DNA from: an uncultured Ruminococcus sp.
GTDB lineage: Bacteria; Bacillota; Clostridia; Oscillospirales; Ruminococcaceae
Assembly (NCBI GenBank): GCA_937910385.1
Contig: CALEPT010000113.1
Location: 1-58,356, forward strand
Length of the DNA stretch: 58,356 nucleotides
Reading direction: 5' to 3'
Below the pieces are notes generated by a model. The model was not told the origin of the DNA, did no database searches, and saw nothing but the letters and a program-made list of their open reading frames with translations. Shown here piece by piece: positions 26,258 through 34,217 of the stretch. The translations under genes were made by a program, and so were the position numbers. Numbering within the stretch: position 1 is the stretch's first letter; the number at the start of each line of letters is the position of its first letter.

Positions 26258-27634
26258 TCAATTCTCCTTTGTTAAGCGCCCTGCGACCGCCCAGTTCATT
26301 GTCTCGATTATCTCGACCTCGACAAACTGCCCTATAAGGGAATTGTCTCCCTCGAACTCCACGATTATGAACTCGCTGCTCTTGCCCGTGAGGCAGCCCT
26401 TGCGCTTCTTTGCCTCGCCGTCAACAAGCACCCGCATTTTCCGCCCGATAAAGCGCTTGTACCACTCGGTCGAAACGCTGCGCTGAGTTTCCAGAAGCTC
26501 TCTCATTCGACGGCTCTTGACCTCATCGGACGTGTTATCCTCCATGTCGGCAGCCTTGGTGCCCGAACGCTTTGAGTAAATGAACGAATAAATGTTGTCG
26601 TATCGAACCTTTTTTATCAGGTCAAGGGTCGCCGCAAAGTCCTCATCAGTCTCGTTCGGAAATCCGACTATCAGGTCGGTCGTGAGTGAGAACTCGGGAT
26701 CCCGACTGCGGATATATCCCACCGTTTCGAGGTATTTCTCCACGGTATAACGGCGGTTCATGCGGCGCAGCACGTCATCACTGCCGCTCTGTACAGGCAG
26801 GTGCAGATGCTTTGCGACCTTATCGCACTCAAATATAGCATCTATCAGCTCACGCGAGGCGTCCTTCGGATGCGAGGACATGAAACGTATCCAGAAGTCA
26901 CCCTCTATCTCATTCAGCGAGCGCAGGAGCTTCGGGAAGCTCACATCGCCGCCGAGGTCGTTTCCGTATGAGTTGACATTCTGACCGAGCAGCATTATTT
27001 CCTTATAGCCGTTTCTTACAAGTCCCTCGACCTCGGCGACGATGTCCGCCATTCGGCGGCTGCGCTCTCGTCCGCGGACATACGGCACTATGCAGTAGGT
27101 ACAGAAATTGTTGCAGCCAAACATTATCGGCACGGAAGCCTTAAACGTGCTCTCTCTTATTTGTATGGTCTCCTCCGAGAAGTCGTCATACTCGCTGATG
27201 TCGGCGGAGAACCTTGCTCCCCTGAGACATTCGAGCATGAGCTCGGGCAGGGCGCTTATTGCCGACGTGCCGAGCACGAAATCAACCTGCGGATATGACC
27301 TTTTTATCTTCTCTGCAATATGGCTCTGCGCTGTCATACAGCCCGCCACGCCGATCATCAGTGAGGGGCGCTGCTCCTTGAGCTTTTTCATGCTGCCGAC
27401 GATCCCGAAAACTCTGTCTTCCGCACTCTCGCGCACAGCACAAGTGTTGAGGATTATAAGGTCTGCTTCATTTTCGCTGTCGGTGAATGTATAGCCGAGC
27501 TCATGCAGCAGTCCCTTTATTTTTTCTCCGTCTGAGACATTGAGCTGACAGCCGAAGCTCCTGACGTATGCAGTCCGCGGCTTATCGCCGAAAATCCTGA
27601 GTATTTCATTAATTGCGGCAGTATTTTCCTTCAA
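26258..27634 (-). CDS. miaB: tRNA methylthiotransferase MiaB
   Basis: 458 residues. The N-terminal UPF0004 domain has GCQLN, NTCAVRE and GVAGCM cysteines; the radical-SAM site is CNNFCTYCIVPYVRGRE; a C-terminal TRAM domain ends the protein. It adds methylthio to i6A37 made by MiaA. No ATG is available: TTG at 27634 is chosen because GGGAG lies 10 bases before it, whereas TTG at 27655 has no ribosome site and would lie about 11 bases from the predicted transcript start. A good sigma-A promoter lies just upstream. Confidence 0.92.
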   Translation of the reverse strand: MKENTAAINEILRIFGDKPRTAYVRSFGCQLNVSDGEKIKGLLHELGYTFTDSENEADLIILNTCAVRESAEDRVFGIVGSMKKLKEQRPSLMIGVAGCMTAQSHIAEKIKRSYPQVDFVLGTSAISALPELMLECLRGARFSADISEYDDFSEETIQIRESTFKASVPIMFGCNNFCTYCIVPYVRGRERSRRMADIVAEVEGLVRNGYKEIMLLGQNVNSYGNDLGGDVSFPKLLRSLNEIEGDFWIRFMSSHPKDASRELIDAIFECDKVAKHLHLPVQSGSDDVLRRMNRRYTVEKYLETVGYIRSRDPEFSLTTDLIVGFPNETDEDFAATLDLIKKVRYDNIYSFIYSKRSGTKAADMEDNTSDEVKSRRMRELLETQRSVSTEWYKRFIGRKMRVLVDGEAKKRKGCLTGKSSEFIIVEFEGDNSLIGQFVEVEIIETMNWAVAGRLTKEN

Positions 27635-27672
27635 AGCACCTAATCTCCCATTCAAAAATCATGTAATGTATA

Positions 27673-27701
27673 ATTATAACACAAAATTACAGAAAATGCA
27701 A
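27673..27701 (-). promoter_or_regulatory. Sigma-A promoter for miaB operon
   Basis: Minus-strand TTGCAT (27696-27701), 17-base spacer, TATAAT (27673-27678). Predicted transcription start near 27666 gives a leader of about 30 bases before the TTG start. It probably drives miaB, the three lipoproteins, ylbF and perhaps mutS. Confidence 0.75.
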
Positions 27702-27734
27702 CTGCGGTTAACCCGAATTTACACAAACTACAAT

Positions 27735-27756
27735 GGGCGGATGATAACATCCGCCC
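27735..27756 (-). terminator. Hairpin after ispF
   Basis: Perfect 9-bp stem GGGCGGATG/CATCCGCCC with a 4-nt loop, 12 bases after the ispF stop. The following ATTGTAGTTTGTG is only moderately T-rich. It lies between ispF and the miaB promoter, where a terminator is expected. Confidence 0.55.
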
Positions 27757-27767
27757 GCATAAGTGTA

Positions 27768-28244
27768 CTATATCCTTTTCATCAACACTACTGCGTGTGC
27801 AGAAATGCCGAGCTTTTCGCCCGTGAAGCCGAGCTTCTCCTCGGTAGTCGCCTTGACGCTCACCTGCGAGACCTCGCAGCCGCACACCCGTGCGATGTTC
27901 TCCCTCATTGCGATTATGTGAGGAGCAAGCTTCGGTGCCTGTGCAATAACAGTAGCGTCGATATTCCCTATCTCATAGCCGTTTTCGCGGCACACGCGAA
28001 CGACCTCTGCCATTAGCACCATGCTGTCTGCACCCTCAAACTCGTCCGCCGTATCCGGGAAAAGATGACCTATATCCCCGAGAGCGAGAGCTCCGAGCAT
28101 AGCGTCCATGATCGCATGAGCGAGCACGTCCGCGTCGGAATGTCCGAGGAGTCCAACCATATGCGGGATATCAACTCCGCCGAGGATAAGCTTTCTCCCC
28201 TCAACAAGCTTATGTACATCATATCCGTGACCTATCCTGAACAT
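27768..28244 (-). CDS. ispF: 2-C-methyl-D-erythritol 2,4-cyclodiphosphate synthase
   Basis: 158 residues. The start FRIGHGYDVHKLVEGRKL supplies the zinc ligands Asp8/His10, with GHSDADVLAHAIMDA and GDIGHLFPDT also typical. It is the fifth step of the MEP isoprenoid pathway, forming MEcPP. ispD, for an earlier step, is 1.3 kb upstream on the same strand with an LRR-dockerin gene between them. GGAAAGAAG precedes the ATG. Confidence 0.96.
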   Translation of the reverse strand: MFRIGHGYDVHKLVEGRKLILGGVDIPHMVGLLGHSDADVLAHAIMDAMLGALALGDIGHLFPDTADEFEGADSMVLMAEVVRVCRENGYEIGNIDATVIAQAPKLAPHIIAMRENIARVCGCEVSQVSVKATTEEKLGFTGEKLGISAHAVVLMKRI

Positions 28245-28262
28245 TATATTCTTCCTTTCCGC

Positions 28263-29531
28263 TTACTCCTCGGGGAGTATGATCATTTTAAGCAAATATT
28301 TCTGAACAGCGAGCGCATCCTTAGCGGTAACACCGTCACCAGAACCGGAACAATCGGCATTTATCATGCCCTGCGCGGTTATGTGATCTTCCTCCGTGCC
28401 GTCAACACCGTATTTATCAGGGCTTGCCTGCGATTGAAGGATAAGTACGGCGTCCGCCATTTCTATCGTGCCGTTGCCGTTAGCATCTCCGTATGTCACG
28501 TCGGTATCAGGCAGCTCACTGACCGTAACAAACGTATACCCGAACATCTTGGCATAGGTCTGAGCAGTAGACCCTGCATGGCCCTCTATCGTTCCGGCAT
28601 ATCCTTCATCGTCGTTGCATATCGTTTCGTTATTTGCATATATTTCACAATCATCAGCAAGTATCACTATCTTTTCCAGTTTTTTACAGTTCTGAAAAGC
28701 GGCAAAGCCGATACTTGAAACGCTGCTCGGTACAGTTACTGTTACAAGATCATAACAGCTTGCAAATGCCCAATCCTCAATGCTCGTAACGCTTTCCGGT
28801 ATAATTACCTCAGTCAGGCTTGTGCAGTTTTCAAACATACTTTCGCTTATTTTTTCGACCTTATCCGGTATAGTGATCGACTTTAAACGCATACACAGCA
28901 TAAACGCACAATCGCCTATGCTTACAACACTATCCGGTATAGTCAGCGAAGTAAGGGATTTGCACATCATAAAAGCATACTCGCCTATACTTTCCGCTCC
29001 TTCCGGAAGCTTTACTGAGGTAAGGCTCTCACAGCCGCAGAACAAGCCTTCCTCTATACTTGCAAGTCCCTCCGGCAGAGTGATCTGCGTCAAGCTCTTA
29101 CAGCCGGAAAACGCATATCCGCCTATACTTTTCACACTATCCGGTATTTCTATCGACGTAAGCTTTTCACAGTATTGAAAAGCCCAGTCATTGATCGCCT
29201 CAACGCTTTCGGGTATGCTTACAGAGGTGAGGTTTTCACAGTATTCAAAAGCTCCGGTACCGATATTTGTAACGCCCTCTTCGATGACGATATCATGGAT
29301 ATAGACATTTTCACAAAACGGAGACGTATACGGTTCATAATCATACATATCTCCTGTACCGCTTATTATCAGCGTGTTGCCCTCAATGGCCCACGTAAGA
29401 TCATCTCCGCACATTCTTGTGGGATCTTCCGCATTTGCCGTAACAGAGCCATTCGTGTCGCTTTTTACGATCAGCGGAGCTGCCGTGCCTAATATGCACA
29501 TCGAGAGCAGCGCTGCGATAATTCTTTTCAT
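28263..29531 (-). CDS. Secreted leucine-rich-repeat protein with type I dockerin
   Basis: 422 residues: signal peptide (about 1-22), then about eleven BspA-type LRR_5 repeats of 23 residues (pattern IP.SV..I...AF..C..L), and a C-terminal type I dockerin (GDANGNGTIEMADAVLILQ and NADCSGSGDGVTAKDALAVQKYLL). The dockerin should bind a cohesin on a scaffoldin or the cell surface; the LRR part may bind protein or polysaccharide. The ATG at 29531 has GAGGAG 9 bases upstream. It lies between ispD and ispF with gaps of 31 and 18 bases. Confidence 0.88.
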   Translation of the reverse strand: MKRIIAALLSMCILGTAAPLIVKSDTNGSVTANAEDPTRMCGDDLTWAIEGNTLIISGTGDMYDYEPYTSPFCENVYIHDIVIEEGVTNIGTGAFEYCENLTSVSIPESVEAINDWAFQYCEKLTSIEIPDSVKSIGGYAFSGCKSLTQITLPEGLASIEEGLFCGCESLTSVKLPEGAESIGEYAFMMCKSLTSLTIPDSVVSIGDCAFMLCMRLKSITIPDKVEKISESMFENCTSLTEVIIPESVTSIEDWAFASCYDLVTVTVPSSVSSIGFAAFQNCKKLEKIVILADDCEIYANNETICNDDEGYAGTIEGHAGSTAQTYAKMFGYTFVTVSELPDTDVTYGDANGNGTIEMADAVLILQSQASPDKYGVDGTEEDHITAQGMINADCSGSGDGVTAKDALAVQKYLLKMIILPEE

Positions 29532-29562
29532 GCGGATCATCTCCTCTGCTTCTTCATAATGC

Positions 29563-30246
29563 TCACCGATCGTTCAGCGACATAAGCACCTCAGCAAGCT
29601 TTATATCCTCCGGTGTGGTTATTTTTATGTTGGTATAGTCACCTGCTGTCATGGCGACCTTTGCACCTATCGCCTCGACAAACTGACAGTCGTCCGTAAA
29701 GTCGAGCCCGTGCTCGAGCGCGAAATCTATTCCCTCGAAATAAAGCTCCCGCTTGAATATCTGCGGAGTCTGTGTGATGTAGAGCAGCTTTCTCGGAGGA
29801 GTATCGGTAATTAGTCCGTCCTCTACCGTTTTTATAGTGTCCTTTACAGGAACTCCAAGTGTCGCGCCTCCGAATACAGAAGCGTCCTTTATGACTTTTT
29901 CGATGTGTTCAGACTTGACAAGAGGACGCGCTCCGTCATGAATGGCAACGAGCTGTGTCTCCTTAGAGATGAGCTTCACGCCGTTTATGACGCTCTCCTG
30001 ACGGGTAGCGCCTCCGGTCGTGCAGGCTGAGAGCTTAGTTATGCCCGCAGCTTCGGCTTCTGCTTTTATGGCAGGAATATCAGCCTCGCGCGCAACTATC
30101 ACTATCTCTTCAACGCTTTCACAATGCTGGAATGCCTGCATAGTGACGCCGATAACGAGCCTTTCCCCCAGCGGCAGCAGTATCTTGTTCACACCGCCCA
30201 TTCGTGTAGAGTTCCCTGCACAGACGATTATTACTGATGTTTTCAT
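29563..30246 (-). CDS. ispD: 2-C-methyl-D-erythritol 4-phosphate cytidylyltransferase
   Basis: 227 residues. The nucleotide-binding signature VIIVCAGNSTRMGGVNKILLPL starts after residue 4; VAIHDGARPLV and VKDTIK follow. It joins CTP and MEP in isoprenoid synthesis. A nearby ribosome site (AAGGAG) and a 22-base gap to the GH26-like gene upstream indicate one transcript. RibITol-phosphate cytidylyltransferase paralogues are similar, but the presence of ispF downstream favours IspD. Confidence 0.93.
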   Translation of the reverse strand: MKTSVIIVCAGNSTRMGGVNKILLPLGERLVIGVTMQAFQHCESVEEIVIVAREADIPAIKAEAEAAGITKLSACTTGGATRQESVINGVKLISKETQLVAIHDGARPLVKSEHIEKVIKDASVFGGATLGVPVKDTIKTVEDGLITDTPPRKLLYITQTPQIFKRELYFEGIDFALEHGLDFTDDCQFVEAIGAKVAMTAGDYTNIKITTPEDIKLAEVLMSLNDR

Positions 30247-30268
30247 GAAATCGTCTCCTTATAAGCTT

Positions 30269-31708
30269 TCAGTCGATACTCGGCTCTACCGGAGCTGTTC
30301 TGATACGTATTTCGGGAAGCTTCTCGAGAGTATAATAGTAGTTGAACGCTCCGTCCGGCACAGAAAGGTCATTCTCACCCGTTGCGGGGGGAGCGAATAT
30401 CTTGAGGGTCATGTCAGCCGGGCCTTCAAGAGGCTTTTCAAAGAATGCCGACATGAGGTCGATAGTCTTGGCCTGCGGCGACTTGTAGAACCACATACCG
30501 TTCAGCTCTATCATGAAGTTTGAGTCATCATCGAACACAAGCTCACAAAAGTGAGGATTTTTATCGAAATGAAGCGGTATAGCTATACCATCTGCGTCCT
30601 CGGAATTTCCCCAGCGAAGTGTTACAGGCAGCTTTATCTCCTCGCCGGCAGTCATTGACGGCATGAACCATTCATCGTGTATGATCCTTTTATATGTCTG
30701 CATAACGGGCTGCTCTATTCCCACATTCGGGTTATTGGGGTCCTCTATTTCAAGTCCGAGCCTGCCCCTGTCGCGGAACTGATAGAACGTAAAGCCTGTG
30801 AACCACGTTGCCTTGTCCTCCTTAAGGATATCGCAGAACTGCTTTACCATTTCCGCCTGCTCATAAGCTCCTGTAACATCGCCGTCGGAGTTGAACTCTG
30901 ACATGACCATTGGCTTAGCCTCTCCGCCGTTTATGTACTTGAAGCGCTCATAGCTGAGCTTTGTGTGATCATAGGTATCTCTTACCGAACCTCTTTTGTG
31001 AGTCTTACCGCCGGGCTCGGCAACATCATACGGCCAGCCCCAGTGCAGGGACATATACTCGTCCACAGACCAGATATCGGTCTCGCATACAGCCTGCGAA
31101 AACTCCTTCTCCTTTTCTATCTCTCCCGACTCGGGATCCTCAACACCGCCTATGCAGAGTATGGTCTGCACATTCGGAGCGTGTTCCTTTATAATGCGCG
31201 AAGCACGGCAGTAGAAGTCCGCGACCTCCTGATATGAAGCTCTCTTATTGAACGAGAACCAATTGCCTGTAGCCTCGTGATTTATTCGCAGAAGAACTCT
31301 GCCGAACGTTTTCAGATCGTCACCGATAGCTGCAAGATGCTCGTCAGAAACGGCAGGATCGATAGTCAGTGTGAGAGTAACATCCTGACCGTGGCGGCGA
31401 ACATCTCTCATGCAGGTGAACGGCTCGTCGTCGAGAGTTCCGCCGAGTCCGCCCTTATAGGTGAAATAGTCATCGTAGGGATAGTCCCACTGGAACGAGA
31501 TCTCCGCGTCCTTCATCGCCTCGGAGATACGTGCAGGCCACTGCTCATCGAAAGGATAGTAGCAGTACATGAGACTGATACTGCGGTGAGGTCTTCCGAG
31601 CTTGCGCAGTATGTAATCCTGATCGACATATTCGCCGCGTTCGCTGCCGTCGCCTAAATCGACAGCGCACTTTGCCTTTCCCATTTTGATCTTATAGATA
31701 GTGTCCAT
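30269..31708 (-). CDS. Cytosolic GH26-like glycoside hydrolase
   Basis: 479 residues without a signal peptide. A TIM-barrel core has FGRVLLRINHEATGNWFSF, matching the acid/base HE region of GH26 mannanases, and PMVMSEFNSDG, matching a C-terminal catalytic Glu of clan GH-A. About 130 C-terminal residues form a beta-rich domain. The intracellular location suggests hydrolysis of imported oligosaccharides; specificity is unknown and another clan GH-A family is possible. A consensus promoter lies upstream, and ispD follows after 22 bases. Confidence 0.6.
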   Translation of the reverse strand: MDTIYKIKMGKAKCAVDLGDGSERGEYVDQDYILRKLGRPHRSISLMYCYYPFDEQWPARISEAMKDAEISFQWDYPYDDYFTYKGGLGGTLDDEPFTCMRDVRRHGQDVTLTLTIDPAVSDEHLAAIGDDLKTFGRVLLRINHEATGNWFSFNKRASYQEVADFYCRASRIIKEHAPNVQTILCIGGVEDPESGEIEKEKEFSQAVCETDIWSVDEYMSLHWGWPYDVAEPGGKTHKRGSVRDTYDHTKLSYERFKYINGGEAKPMVMSEFNSDGDVTGAYEQAEMVKQFCDILKEDKATWFTGFTFYQFRDRGRLGLEIEDPNNPNVGIEQPVMQTYKRIIHDEWFMPSMTAGEEIKLPVTLRWGNSEDADGIAIPLHFDKNPHFCELVFDDDSNFMIELNGMWFYKSPQAKTIDLMSAFFEKPLEGPADMTLKIFAPPATGENDLSVPDGAFNYYYTLEKLPEIRIRTAPVEPSID

Positions 31709-31741
31709 AGTAAAATTCCTTTCGGGTATGTATATATATTT

Positions 31742-31770
31742 ATTATAATATGCGCGAGTAAATATGTCAA
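31742..31770 (-). promoter_or_regulatory. Consensus sigma-A promoter for GH26-ispD operon
   Basis: Minus-strand TTGACA (31765-31770), 17-base spacer and TATAAT (31742-31747), a full match to consensus, followed by an AT-rich leader and AAAGGA before the GH26-like ATG. Confidence 0.88.
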
Positions 31771-31797
31771 CATAAAATTACTCTCCGGCGGACGCAA

Positions 31798-31835
31798 AAA
31801 TTCCCCCGAAGGCACTTGTGCCCACAGGGGAATTT
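31798..31835 (-). terminator. Terminator after polysaccharide deacetylase gene
   Basis: Minus-strand stem AAATTCCCC/GGGGAATTT with an inner GGCAC/GTGCC stem, followed by a T-run (AATTTTTGCG). It starts 4 bases after the deacetylase stop. Confidence 0.8.
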
Positions 31836-31839
31836 CCCT

Positions 31840-32577
31840 TTATACGGTAAATCCTTTAGCTCTGAATCCGTCGATCACCTGACCGAGTATCTCTGCATTA
31901 GTCGATGATACCGAATGAAGCAGAAGTATCTCTCCGCCATGAGCAGAGTCCGTAAGCTTCTGTATAGAAATTGACGGATCAGGCTGAGAGTCGGTCTTCC
32001 AGTCCACATAAGCAAAGCTCCAGAATACGGTCTTGTAGCCGCATTCAGCAATGGTCTCAAGAGCCCTTTCGGAGTATTCTCCGCAAGGACAGCGGAAATA
32101 CTGCATTTCATAGCCGTAATTGTCCATTACATAATTGTGGAGCGACATTATTTCCTCCTCCGCTTCGGAGTCGGAAAGCTCAGGCAGACTTGCATGGGTC
32201 ATACCGTGATTGCCGAGGATATGTCCCTCGTCTATCATCCGCTGAACGAGCGTACTCTCTTTTTTGGCGTAGTCTCCCGTAAGGAAGAATATCGCCTTGA
32301 CGTTTTTTTCTTTCAGAGTGTCGAGGATCTTTTCGGTATAGCCGTTCTCATAGCCCTGATCGAAGGTGATGATTATCCTGTTTTCATCACTGCTCAGAGC
32401 GTATGCGCCGAGGTCGCTGTAACGCTGAGTAAACTGCACAGCATCGGCAGGCCGTCCCTTTTCATCGAGGGTCGTGCCCTGCCCGTAGCCTATTTTGGTG
32501 CTGTCGGCGGAGTATACCGCACTGCACGGCACCAGCGCAGCGGTGAGAACAGCCGTCGCCGCACTTGCATATTTCAT
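31840..32577 (-). CDS. PdaA-like polysaccharide deacetylase
   Basis: 245 residues with a signal peptide (about 1-23). NodB-domain motifs are IIITFDQGYENGYT (motif 1), GNHGMTHASLP (motif 2, H...H) and RCPCGEYSE (motif 3). The GYENG sequence after motif 1 is characteristic of PdaA, which deacetylates muramic residues to make the muramic-delta-lactam of spore cortex. The usual second Asp of TFDD is Gln here (Asn in PdaA). Other sporulation genes in the window fit this role; a vegetative wall role is possible. The ribosome site is GAGG, 8 bases before the ATG. Confidence 0.8.
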   Translation of the reverse strand: MKYASAATAVLTAALVPCSAVYSADSTKIGYGQGTTLDEKGRPADAVQFTQRYSDLGAYALSSDENRIIITFDQGYENGYTEKILDTLKEKNVKAIFFLTGDYAKKESTLVQRMIDEGHILGNHGMTHASLPELSDSEAEEEIMSLHNYVMDNYGYEMQYFRCPCGEYSERALETIAECGYKTVFWSFAYVDWKTDSQPDPSISIQKLTDSAHGGEILLLHSVSSTNAEILGQVIDGFRAKGFTV

Positions 32578-32685
32578 AAGCTTTACCTCATATTGCCGAT
32601 ATATTACGACATCAGGCAGCTTTCGCCGCCGATTATATTATGCTTCAAGGAAAAAAATTTATGAATGGAAAAATTTTTGTATCAC

Positions 32686-33966
32686 TTATTCCTCGGGGAG
32701 CGTTATTGATTTGAGCAGGTATTTCTGTATTGCGAGTGCGTCCTTAGCTGTAACGCCGTCTTCGCTTCCCGAGCAGTCAGCATTTATGAGCCCCTGAGCT
32801 GTTATGTGCCCCTCATCAGTGCCGTTCTCGCCGTATTTATCGGGATTCGCCTGAAACTGCAATATCAACACGGCGTCTGCCATTTCAATAGTGCCGTTGG
32901 AATTGGCATCGCCGCAGACAGGTTCGCCGTCGATAGCAGCGAATGTATAACCGTATTTCTCAGCGTAAGATTGTGCCGTTGAGCCCGAGCAGCCGCGTAT
33001 TATTCCGTCAAAATAATATTTATAAACCGATGCTCCGTTAACAGACTCTCCTGTACGGCTGTACCTGTTTGATATCGTTGAAGCATCGTCATATATCTCG
33101 CATTCGGGTGCCAGTATGGTTATATCCTCAAGAGCGCTGCAATAGGCGAAAGCGCTCTGAGCTATGCACGTGACACTTTCGGGTAAGGTCAGGCGAGTGA
33201 GCGCGGAGCATCCATAAAAGGCAAGTTCCGAAATTTGCTTGATGCCCGACGGCAGCTTCACCGAGACAAGACTTTCACAGCCGCGGAAAGTTTCCCCGTT
33301 GATAACAGTCACGGATTCGGGGATATTTATCGAAGCAAGGCTCGTACATGAATTGAATGCGTCGTGGTCTATCCAGCTGACGCTCTCAGGGAGACAGACA
33401 CTTTCAAGTGCCGAGCAGTATTGTAATGTCCCGTAGCTTATCGTCTCAACGCCCGAGGGTATCTTTATGTCGGTAAGCAACTTACAGGACTTGAACGCCT
33501 CAACGCCGATTTTCGTCACGCTGTCGGGTATATCAATATTGGTCAGAGATGAGCAGCCGTCAAATGCTCTGTCGGGAATAGACGTAAGACCATTTGGCAG
33601 CTTCACTGAAGCGAGATACTCGCAGCCGGAAAATGCACTTTCACTGATAGTCGTAACGTTATCTGATATGATTATAGAGTTTACCGGACCGCTGCCCTGG
33701 AACGCATAGCTTGCTATGCTCGTCACGGGAACGCCCATTACCTCATCGGGGACGACAATGTTGCCGTTATCGGACAGTATCGAATACTGATAGAGCTCTG
33801 CGTGGTCGCTGTAAACTCGGTATTCCAGATAGTCCTCTTCATAGTACGTGTACTCATTATCTTCCGCGCTCGCGGTCATCACCGTATCGGGCGCATAATT
33901 ACTGATTACAGGCAACGCTCCGCCAAAAATACACAGTGAAAGTGCCGCTGCTATTATTTTTTTCAT
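32686..33966 (-). CDS. Second secreted LRR protein with type I dockerin
   Basis: 426 residues: signal peptide (1-22), a degenerate N-terminal region, about ten LRR_5 repeats, and a C-terminal dockerin (GDANSNGTIEMADAVLILQ; NADCSGSEDGVTAKDALAIQKYLL) almost identical to that of the 28.3-29.5 kb protein. The second calcium loop is one residue longer than the usual 12. It is expected to be displayed through a cohesin. AGGAGG lies 7 bases before the ATG and a strong promoter lies upstream, so it is probably transcribed alone or with the deacetylase gene. Confidence 0.88.
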   Translation of the reverse strand: MKKIIAAALSLCIFGGALPVISNYAPDTVMTASAEDNEYTYYEEDYLEYRVYSDHAELYQYSILSDNGNIVVPDEVMGVPVTSIASYAFQGSGPVNSIIISDNVTTISESAFSGCEYLASVKLPNGLTSIPDRAFDGCSSLTNIDIPDSVTKIGVEAFKSCKLLTDIKIPSGVETISYGTLQYCSALESVCLPESVSWIDHDAFNSCTSLASINIPESVTVINGETFRGCESLVSVKLPSGIKQISELAFYGCSALTRLTLPESVTCIAQSAFAYCSALEDITILAPECEIYDDASTISNRYSRTGESVNGASVYKYYFDGIIRGCSGSTAQSYAEKYGYTFAAIDGEPVCGDANSNGTIEMADAVLILQFQANPDKYGENGTDEGHITAQGLINADCSGSEDGVTAKDALAIQKYLLKSITLPEE

Positions 33967-34011
33967 TGCAATTCCTCCTTTTCAACATTTCAACGGTTGA
34001 CTATTTAGTAA

Positions 34012-34040
34012 ATTATAACAAAAAATAAAAAGACTTTCAA
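34012..34040 (-). promoter_or_regulatory. Sigma-A promoter for second LRR-dockerin gene
   Basis: Minus-strand TTGAAA (34035-34040), 17-base spacer, TATAAT (34012-34017). The leader of about 40 bases contains two short inverted motifs (CAAC/GTTG) before the ribosome site. Confidence 0.8.
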
Positions 34041-34112
34041 GTATCTCAGCACTGATAAACCTATTTTCTCCTATGTGCACAAAAGCAGGCTCAGAATAAT
34101 GTTCAAACACAC

Positions 34113-34142
34113 AAAAAAACGGACAGATTTAGACTGTTTCCC
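34113..34142 (-). terminator. Terminator after XRE-TPR regulator
   Basis: Minus-strand GGGAAACAG...CTGTCC stem with a short bulge followed by GTTTTTTTG, 75 bases after the regulator stop codon. The remaining part of this 250-base gap holds the LRR-dockerin promoter and a small ATACT/AGTAT palindrome near 34200. Confidence 0.55.
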
Positions 34143-34217
34143 ATAATGGAAAAAGCGGGCTGTCGAACCTTTCATAGTTCGGGATCGGCATACTCATACT
34201 TAGTATATCGCAAACAA

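Noticed and set aside
28780..29178. Short repeated segments in the LRR genes as a DNA repeat array or CRISPR
   Set aside because: The periodicity of about 69 bases is that of the 23-residue LRR protein repeat, and the units diverge at the DNA level.
32578..32685. A promoter for the polysaccharide deacetylase gene
   Set aside because: A TATAAT is present near 32635, but no -35 hexamer lies at 16-18 bases; read-through from the LRR-dockerin gene is as likely.
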